Shown: positions 1 to 3,914 of the stretch, piece after piece
Layout: the number at the start of each line of letters is the position of its first letter
How positions within the stretch are numbered: position 1 is the first letter of the stretch
Assembly (NCBI GenBank): GCA_003661865.1
Contig: QMWY01000104.1
Coordinates: 1-5,287 of the forward strand
Origin: Thermoprotei archaeon
GTDB taxonomy: Archaea; Thermoproteota; Thermoprotei_A; Sulfolobales; Ignisphaeraceae
Length of the DNA stretch: 5,287 nucleotides
Direction: 5' to 3'
Made by a program: the position numbers and the translations under genes
The notes under the pieces: generated by a model
The model's database searches: none
What the model was told of the DNA's origin: nothing
Seen by the model: the letters and a program-made list of their open reading frames with translations, nothing else

Positions 1-443
1 ACGCAGCGCTACGCCTAGCATCGTCGGGCAGGGGGGCTAGGAGCGCTAGGCTCGAGAGCGAGCTCGAGCTCGAGCCCGTGGTGCACGAGCTGCTGGAGAG
101 GTACGGCCCGGTGCTCGAGGAGCTGAGGGGGGTGGGGGATGTAGAGGTCCTCCACAGTTTCTCGATGACCCCCGCGGCCGAGGAGCTCTACCGGGTCCTC
201 GTATCCTATGGGAGGAGGGCTAGGCTAACACCCCACTACCACATGCCCTCGGGCGCCGAGCTATGCCTAGCCCTGTACACAACGGCTGAGGAGCACACGA
301 TCCGGGAGAAGGTGGTGGCTGCCGCTAGGAGGTGCAGGAGGGTCCTGCATATAGGGGTGGGCACGGACCCCGTAACAGCCCCTATATACGTACTGATCCT
401 GGTTAGGCACCTAGAGCTGGAGCTGGCCGGGGCCAAGGCGTGA
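1..443 (+). CDS. Unrecognised protein, probably 5'-partial (alternative start GTG at 78)
   Basis: I do not recognise this gene. The reading frame is open from base 3 to the TGA at 441-443. The only in-frame start codons near its beginning are tandem GTGs at 78 and 81. The 26 codons before them use the same AGG, CTC, CTA and GAG codons as the neighbouring genes, so the protein probably begins upstream of the window. If it starts at 78 it has 121 residues. That stretch would form a charged N-terminal helix (LLERYGPVLEELRG), a central segment containing TPHYHMPSGAELCLALY, and a hydrophobic strand or helix near the C-terminus (TAPIYVLILVRHLEL). No signal peptide or transmembrane segment is convincing, and no catalytic motif was recognised. 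Just before 78 the sequence is low-complexity GAGCTC repeats, giving Leu-Glu alternation. It is followed after 52 bases by tRNA-Asn on the same strand. It is likely a real gene, with unknown function and uncertain start. Confidence 0.6.
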   Translation, partial: AALRLASSGRGARSARLESELELEPVVHELLERYGPVLEELRGVGDVEVLHSFSMTPAAEELYRVLVSYGRRARLTPHYHMPSGAELCLALYTTAEEHTIREKVVAAARRCRRVLHIGVGTDPVTAPIYVLILVRHLELELAGAKA

Positions 444-450
444 AGCATAT

Positions 451-461
451 GAAAGCTTTTA
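451..461 (+). promoter_or_regulatory. Putative TATA box (with BRE-like purines) for tRNA-Asn
   Basis: The sequence GAAAGCTTTTA lies just after the upstream ORF and about 38 bases before the first base of the mature tRNA. Archaeal TATA boxes sit about 25 bases before the transcription start, so the predicted start is near 484-487, leaving a leader of about 10 bases. The same ten bases (AAAGCTTTTA) recur on the minus strand at 3044-3035, upstream of another gene. This is inference from position and composition only. Confidence 0.45.
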
Positions 462-495
462 GGAGGGGGCTCCACGATCCTTAGACGGCGCGGGC

Positions 496-571
496 GCCGG
501 GGTAGCTCAGCTGGTAGAGCGCGGGGCTGTTAACCCCGTGGTCGGAGGTTCGAATCCTCCCCCCGGCGCCA
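496..571 (+). tRNA. tRNA-Asn (anticodon GTT), CCA encoded
   Basis: A complete cloverleaf can be drawn by hand. The acceptor stem GCCGGGG (496-502) pairs perfectly with CCCCGGC (561-567). The D stem is GCTC/GAGC (505-508 with 517-520). The anticodon stem CGGGG/CCCCG (522-526 with 534-538) encloses the loop CTGTTAA, with anticodon GTT at 529-531. The variable loop has five bases, and the T stem GGAGG/CCTCC (544-548 with 556-560) encloses TTCGAAT. The discriminator base at 568 is G, as expected for asparagine, and CCA is encoded at 569-571. Stems are almost entirely G-C, as is usual in hyperthermophiles. There is no intron, so this tRNA does not need the splicing endonuclease encoded at 1757-2299. 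Confidence 0.97.
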
Positions 572-603
572 CAACAAACCTTAGCGCTTCTACCCCCGTG
601 GCC

Positions 604-663
604 ATGATGAGGCTCGAAAGGGTTGAGCCCGTATAGGGCTGTGAAAAGCCCGCGCAGGCCTGA
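604..663 (+). ncRNA. Candidate C/D box small RNA (2'-O-methylation guide)
   Basis: The gap between tRNA-Asn and ubiX contains an exact C box, ATGATGA (604-610), and an exact D box, CTGA (660-663), spanning 60 bases, which is the usual size of archaeal C/D guide RNAs. A D'-like TTGA (623-626) lies exactly 12 bases after the C box. A degenerate C'-like GTGAAAA (641-647) ends exactly 12 bases before the D box. This gives two possible 12-base guides: 611-622 (GGCTCGAAAGGG) and 648-659 (GCCCGCGCAGGC). Weak points are the degenerate D' and C' boxes, a D'-C' spacer of 14 bases (longer than normal), and a poor terminal stem. I could not match either guide to a known rRNA or tRNA site. The RNA would end right at the ubiX start codon and could be co-transcribed with the tRNA. 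The alternative is that this is simply the ubiX leader. Confidence 0.42.
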
Positions 664-666
664 GCC

Positions 667-1275
667 ATGAGGGTGCTCCTAGTTGTTAGCGGTGCGAGCG
701 GCCTCGTAGTAGGGCTTAGGCTAGCCGAGGCGCTATCAGCTGCGGGCGCGGAGCTCCACACAGTCGTTACCCCCGAGGCGCTTCTAGTAGCGGACTACGA
801 GTGTATGGGTAGGAGGGGGTTCGTCGAGGCGCTGAGGAGGTTCTCCAAGAACCTCTACTTGTCCACCGAGCTGGACGCCCCCGTGGCCAGCAGCAGCCAC
901 CCGATCGATGCTGGCGCCGCCGCCCCCGCATCGATGAGGCTGGTTGCGTCGCTTGCCCAGGGCATACACAGCGACCTGGCGTCACGAGCCCTGGGCTCCC
1001 TCCTGAGGAGCAGGAAGAGGGTTGTGCTGATCTTCCGCGAGGCGCCCCTGGGGCCCGTTGAGCTCAGGAACCTGTACAGGCTTGCCGAGATGGGCGCAGT
1101 GATCGTGCCCGCGGTGATAGGGCTCTACTCAGGCGCAGAGACCCTTAGGGAGGCGGTCGACTTCGTAGTGGGGAAGGCCCTGGATGCTCTCGGGATCGAA
1201 AACAAGCTGTACCGCAGGTGGTCTAGAGAAGCTCCTCCTCGAGACCCCTGCCGAGCTTTTTACGGGCAATCATAG
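667..1275 (+). CDS. ubiX: UbiX/Pad1-family flavin prenyltransferase
   Basis: Enzymes of this family join dimethylallyl (mono)phosphate to reduced FMN, making the prenylated FMN cofactor of UbiD-type decarboxylases; they are soluble and flavodoxin-like. The 202-residue protein begins with a short strand and the flavin-binding GASG at 9-12. It then has the family's ASSSHPID...PASM block (74-90), matching the usual SGSFPTDG..APCSM pattern, followed by FREAPL (123-128, usual RETPL) and LYRRW near residue 185. Differences from the family are GLY at 152-154 where PPxPAFY is usual, and Lys170 where the Arg of 'VGR' is common. The last 17 residues lie beyond LYRRW, the usual end of the family, and overlap the opposite-strand gene. 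A stop codon directly precedes the ATG at 667, so the start is secure; no strong Shine-Dalgarno is seen. No ubiD gene is in the window. The family is clear; the exact substrate (mono- or pyrophosphate) is not. Confidence 0.88.
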   Translation: MRVLLVVSGASGLVVGLRLAEALSAAGAELHTVVTPEALLVADYECMGRRGFVEALRRFSKNLYLSTELDAPVASSSHPIDAGAAAPASMRLVASLAQGIHSDLASRALGSLLRSRKRVVLIFREAPLGPVELRNLYRLAEMGAVIVPAVIGLYSGAETLREAVDFVVGKALDALGIENKLYRRWSREAPPRDPCRAFYGQS

Positions 1276-1720
1276 CCGCCTTGCGCTCCTCCTCAAGCTC
1301 CTTCTCGATCTCCTTCTCGAAGTCCTCGACCCCCTGCTTCTCACGAGCCCTAGCAGCGAAGAGGCACCTGCCATCAGGCAGGAGGGCCCTGCGGGCGCAG
1401 TAGGCGTACTGGCACTTAGGCCCTATACAGACGTCGCCAACCCATGTGCAGAAGGGAACCAGCTGCATCTTCCCCTTAACATTCATCCTCCTTATCACAA
1501 GCGCTCCGCGGCTGCAGCGGAAGAACGGGCAGAGCGGGTTGCACATACCGTTTACGGGCTTGGGCTCCAGCTGCTCACGCCTCCTCTCCTCAGTCCTAGC
1601 ACGCCTCTCACGCTCCCTATACCCCCTATGATGTCCGCGGTAGCCACCACGGTACCTACCCGGCTGCCTCTGGCGAGAATGGGCCCTGAAGGGGTCGTCG
1701 CTCCTAGTCAACAGGTTCAC
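1223..1720 (-). CDS. Uncharacterised Cys-rich, RGG-like protein downstream of endA
   Basis: I do not recognise a named family. The 165-residue protein has three parts. Residues 20-50 are Arg/Gly/Tyr-rich with RGG- and RG-type motifs, typical of RNA-binding tails. Residues 60-119 hold eight cysteines (60, 64, 69, 91, 98, 103, 108, 119), including C-x3-C-x4-C and C-x6-C-x4-C-x4-C, which suggests two bound zinc ions or an iron-sulfur cluster. Residues 130-165 are a strongly charged Glu/Lys helix, probably coiled coil. There is no signal peptide or membrane segment. It lies 36 bases after the endA stop on the same strand, so a link to RNA processing is possible, by inference only. The longest frame starts at GTG 1720 and has a stop three codons upstream. 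However, that GTG sits in AAGGTGA, a likely ribosome-binding sequence six bases before an in-frame TTG at 1711, which may be the true start. Its 3' end overlaps ubiX. Confidence 0.72.
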   Translation of the reverse strand: MNLLTRSDDPFRAHSRQRQPGRYRGGYRGHHRGYRERERRARTEERRREQLEPKPVNGMCNPLCPFFRCSRGALVIRRMNVKGKMQLVPFCTWVGDVCIGPKCQYAYCARRALLPDGRCLFAARAREKQGVEDFEKEIEKELEEERKAAMIARKKLGRGLEEELL

Positions 1721-1756
1721 CTTCCATCAACAGCCCCTTCCGCACCTCCGGGTGTC

Positions 1757-2299
1757 CTAGAGCCTAACCCACTTAAATACTATATACTCCACGGAGCCGT
1801 CGCCACCGACAACCGCCAGGACGAGCTTCTTACGCACGCTGTGGCTAACTCTACCGATCCTAACTATGGATACCGGGTCGAGGCGCTCCCCCCTCCTAGC
1901 AACGAGCACTACGTAGGGGGCGTGCTCGAGCCCCGGCCCGAGCTCGTAGACCGTGAAGTCCGTGCCGAACCTGAGCCCCGACCTCACTATGTAGCCCCTG
2001 TCCCTAAGGTCCCTGTAGACGGCGTAGCGCTCGGCAAACCCCGGCACAGCCTCCTCAGCATAGGACCTGAGCTCCTCACACGTCACCCGTCTCCCCATCC
2101 TAACGGGGGTTACAACGCCCCGCTCGCAGAGGTAAAGTGCCTCGTAGAGGGATAGGGTGAAGGGCGGATCGTACTCCTCCCCGGGCCTAGGCTTCCGCTC
2201 GGATAAGGGCCTGCCGAAGAAGTTCTTGAGGAGTGCGTTCCCCAGCTCCCTATCGAAGAGGATCGCCTTGGCCCCTACTACGTAGACAACGCCCTTCAT
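1757..2299 (-). CDS. endA: tRNA-splicing endonuclease, catalytic subunit
   Basis: This enzyme cuts bulge-helix-bulge structures at both ends of archaeal tRNA (and rRNA precursor) introns, giving 2',3'-cyclic phosphate and 5'-hydroxyl ends for later ligation. The 180-residue protein has the single-unit length of this family. The N-terminal domain (about 1-85) ends in the RRVTCEEL region. The catalytic domain begins at YAVYRDLRDRGYIVRSG (92-108), followed by FGTDFTVYE. The expected catalytic triad is present: Tyr118 in FTVYE, His126 in LEHAPY, and Lys157 (or the adjacent Lys158) in SVRKKLV. In crenarchaea the enzyme is generally a heterotetramer of catalytic and structural subunits. All three active residues here point to the catalytic subunit; the structural partner is not in the window. 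The ATG at 2299 is six bases after the stop of the PhoU-like gene, so they are probably co-transcribed. No strong ribosome-binding sequence is seen in the gap. Confidence 0.94.
   Translation of the reverse strand: MKGVVYVVGAKAILFDRELGNALLKNFFGRPLSERKPRPGEEYDPPFTLSLYEALYLCERGVVTPVRMGRRVTCEELRSYAEEAVPGFAERYAVYRDLRDRGYIVRSGLRFGTDFTVYELGPGLEHAPYVVLVARRGERLDPVSIVRIGRVSHSVRKKLVLAVVGGDGSVEYIVFKWVRL
1772..1779 (-). promoter_or_regulatory. Possible internal TATA box for the Cys-rich gene
   Basis: Read on the minus strand, TATTTAAG lies inside the last codons of endA, within an unusually AT-rich patch of a GC-rich region. A start about 25 bases downstream would fall near 1750, just after the endA stop, giving the 165-residue gene a leader of about 30-40 bases. 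The AT-richness could also merely reflect the encoded residues (Tyr-Ile-Val-Phe-Lys), so this is tentative. Confidence 0.3.
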
Positions 2300-2305
2300 A
2301 GGGGG

Positions 2306-2989
2306 TCATACCCTATGCATGAATATCCATCTGAGGTTCTCCGCAACGTGCATCAGCGTATCCATGGAGTTCTCCAGGGAGTCAACGAGCTCCCGCAGGA
2401 TCGTTAGGCTGAGGACCTCGATGTCCTCAAGGCTCAGCATCTTTACGTGGAGCTCCCTGTAGATCTCGTCGCAGCTCTCCTCAGCTGCCAGGATGCTGTC
2501 CAGCTCCTCTAGGCCTCGCTTCGCGTTGACGAACACGTACTGGGTCGCGCCAGAAACGTTCTCTAGGGAGGTCCTCACGTGCTCAAGGAGCCTCTGCAGC
2601 GATGCCGCCACCTCATCGTCTACCTTAACCCCCTTGATCGCCAGCTCGTATACCCGTAGAGACGCCGACTCCAGCTCCTCGGAGAAGCGGAGGAGAAGCC
2701 TGTAGATCTGCGCGTATATATCCTTGAACTCCAGCCCTATACCAACCCTTACGAGGTGGAACATCGCATCGCGGTACTGCTTCTCAAACTCCCTCTTCTT
2801 GTGCCTAACCCTCTCGAACCTGACCTTGATCGCCTCGTAGCGCTCCGAGAAGTAGTCGTTCAGGATCTCCCCGACCTCGTCTATCACGTCGTAGAGCCTC
2901 GTGGTTAGATCCCTCAGCTGCTCAACTACGTTCATCTCGGCAATGCTAGTACGGGTGTAGTCGTAGGGCCTTATCGCCTCCTCCGCCAT
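2306..2989 (-). CDS. All-helical PhoU/DUF47-like protein
   Basis: The 227-residue protein is predicted to be almost wholly alpha-helical, with regularly spaced Leu/Ile/Val and many Glu/Arg residues, and no membrane segments. The C-terminal helix reads LRELVDSLENSMDTLMHVAEN (198-218). This resembles the metal-binding LERIGDHAxNIAE helix of PhoU and the LEDIADxxEDxAD helix of DUF47 proteins. The N-terminal helices (about 16-75) and middle (95-170) would complete a helical bundle of the size of DUF47 proteins. Such proteins usually act with phosphate transporters, but no transporter is visible here, so a phosphate role is not supported by context. The start at ATG 2989 is good: GAGGG lies seven bases upstream and a TATA-like element about 49 bases upstream. 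It begins a probable operon with endA, six bases downstream. The family call rests on eye-level similarity only; an unrelated coiled-coil bundle is the alternative. Confidence 0.68.
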   Translation of the reverse strand: MAEEAIRPYDYTRTSIAEMNVVEQLRDLTTRLYDVIDEVGEILNDYFSERYEAIKVRFERVRHKKREFEKQYRDAMFHLVRVGIGLEFKDIYAQIYRLLLRFSEELESASLRVYELAIKGVKVDDEVAASLQRLLEHVRTSLENVSGATQYVFVNAKRGLEELDSILAAEESCDEIYRELHVKMLSLEDIEVLSLTILRELVDSLENSMDTLMHVAENLRWIFMHRV

Positions 2990-3034
2990 TACAAAACCCT
3001 CAGGAGGGCCCGCTACTATGCTCGCGCTGGAAGT

Positions 3035-3044
3035 TAAAAGCTTT
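3035..3044 (-). promoter_or_regulatory. Putative TATA box for the PhoU-like gene and endA
   Basis: On the minus strand AAAGCTTTTA, followed by A, lies in the 65-base gap between the 145-residue gene and the PhoU-like gene. Transcription would begin near 3012, giving a leader of about 23 bases that contains the GAGGG ribosome-binding sequence at 3001-2997. The same ten-base element precedes tRNA-Asn. It suggests that the PhoU-like gene, endA and perhaps the Cys-rich gene are transcribed separately from the glyS group. Confidence 0.5.
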
Positions 3045-3054
3045 GAAGTATTGC

Positions 3055-3492
3055 CTAGCCCTTAACCCTGCTCAGCAGCTCCCTGGATACGCGCTCCAGC
3101 TCCTCCACCTCCCTAAGCGCCTGCTCGAGAAGCTCGCTCCTCAGCTCCTCGTCAAGCTCTATACCCTGCTTCCTAACAACGTAGCTTAGTCTCCTCAGCA
3201 GCTCCCTCTCCTCGTTAACCGAGACCTCGTAGACGAAGAACGTTAGCGCGTCTATGTTCTCTGCGAGGTTCTGCGGTATGTACGTGGCGTAGCTCAGCAT
3301 GTTCCTCATAACGTTTATCAGCCTACGCCTCTCCCTACCGAGCCTTCTAAACGCCTGCACAGCGTGGGGTAGCTCGCTAGAGTTGTACCTCAGCTTGATC
3401 AGGGCCCTCCTCCCGATCCTTATAAGAGTTGAGTGCCTGTGAACCGCCTCCTCGAGATCCCTTAGCAGCCCGGGCTCCAAGGAGGTGCTCAC
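3055..3492 (-). CDS. Uncharacterised helical, coiled-coil-rich protein
   Basis: I do not recognise this gene. The 145-residue product has no cysteine, no signal peptide and no membrane segment. It looks helical throughout, with a basic patch at about 25-62 (RIGRRALIKLRY; RRLGRERRRLINVMR), a more hydrophobic middle at about 63-92, and a long acidic/basic helix at 93-143 with heptad-like leucines, probably a coiled coil. This suggests a protein- or nucleic-acid-binding adaptor, but nothing points to an enzyme. The GTG at 3492 overlaps the TGA of the upstream gene as GTGA, so the two are likely translationally coupled. That GTG is also the end of a GGTG, with an in-frame TTG nine bases later at 3480; the TTG may be the real start, giving a protein four residues shorter. 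It is followed by the promoter gap before the PhoU-like gene, which is also helical. Confidence 0.68.
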   Translation of the reverse strand: MSTSLEPGLLRDLEEAVHRHSTLIRIGRRALIKLRYNSSELPHAVQAFRRLGRERRRLINVMRNMLSYATYIPQNLAENIDALTFFVYEVSVNEERELLRRLSYVVRKQGIELDEELRSELLEQALREVEELERVSRELLSRVKG

Positions 3493-3875
3493 CCGGCTCT
3501 AGCAGCCCTTATCGTACATATGCTGTTATCCGCTATCCCGTTCTCCCTCATGAGCTCGGGGTTCACGTAGACGTAGTCGCCGCCGAGCCTCTCATCGATC
3601 ACAGCCTTGAACCTAAACCTTTTCTTACCCGCAACTGTTATCTCCAGCGCGTCGCGGATCCCCAGCTCCTCAGCAAGCCTCTTCGGGACCCGCGCCTCCT
3701 CACGCTTAACATCCTCAGCGTACCTAAGCCTGATCCGCTTCTCCCGCTGCCTCCTACCCCTAGCACCGAAGAGCATGCTCGGCGGGGGTATGACGGCTAC
3801 CAGCTTCTTCACATCGACCTTCCTCTCGCCTCTCCCCTCAAAGGGCTTCTGCTCCTTTGTCAAGGCCCCGGACAC
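3489..3875 (-). CDS. Uncharacterised small basic protein downstream of glyS
   Basis: I do not recognise a named family. The 128-residue protein has a basic N-terminal half (FGARGRRQREKRIRLRY, 36-52) and a C-terminal half that looks like a small beta-barrel: ARVPKRLAEELGIRDALEITVAG (61-83), then VYVNPELMRENGIADNSICTI. The 'VPKRLAEELGIRD..EI.V' string recalls the strand-helix-strand unit of AbrB/SpoVT or double-psi barrel domains, which would fit a DNA/RNA-binding or scaffold protein, but this is only a resemblance. It begins 39 bases after the glyS stop and its TGA overlaps the next gene by 4 bases, so it probably belongs to a glyS operon. The longest convenient start is GTG 3875. That GTG ends an AAGGTG, and an in-frame TTG at 3863 (TTG-ACA-AAG-GAG) lies nine bases beyond, which is a good alternative start. 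In-frame codons continue upstream of 3875 to a TAG at 3899. Confidence 0.72.
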   Translation of the reverse strand: MSGALTKEQKPFEGRGERKVDVKKLVAVIPPPSMLFGARGRRQREKRIRLRYAEDVKREEARVPKRLAEELGIRDALEITVAGKKRFRFKAVIDERLGGDYVYVNPELMRENGIADNSICTIRAARAG

Positions 3876-3914
3876 CTTAGCCAGCTCTATGGATACCTAG
3901 TGGTGTTGTGCGCC

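Noticed and set aside
60..77. GAGCTCGAGCTCGAG repeat as an operator or recombination site
   Set aside because: It is short, GC-rich and in frame with the first ORF as Glu-Leu codons, so a coding origin suffices.
236..475. Minus-strand open frame opposite the first gene
   Set aside because: Composition is Ser/Thr/Ala-rich with no domain, and it is antisense to a frame with the local codon style. A real gene here is not fully excluded, but support is weaker.
604..636. Ten-codon ORF beginning ATG-ATG before ubiX
   Set aside because: Very short, without a good ribosome-binding sequence. Its ATGATGA is better explained as a C box.
636..651. GGGCT/AGCCC hairpin as a transcription terminator after tRNA-Asn
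   Set aside because: The stem is only five pairs and no T-run follows. Archaeal termination usually depends on a T-rich stretch, which is absent here.
1184..2155. Long plus-strand open frame of 323 codons antisense to endA and the Cys-rich gene
   Set aside because: It lies opposite two better-supported genes, one with a full catalytic triad. Its product is Pro/Leu-rich with no recognisable domain, typical of the antisense shadow of GC-rich coding DNA.
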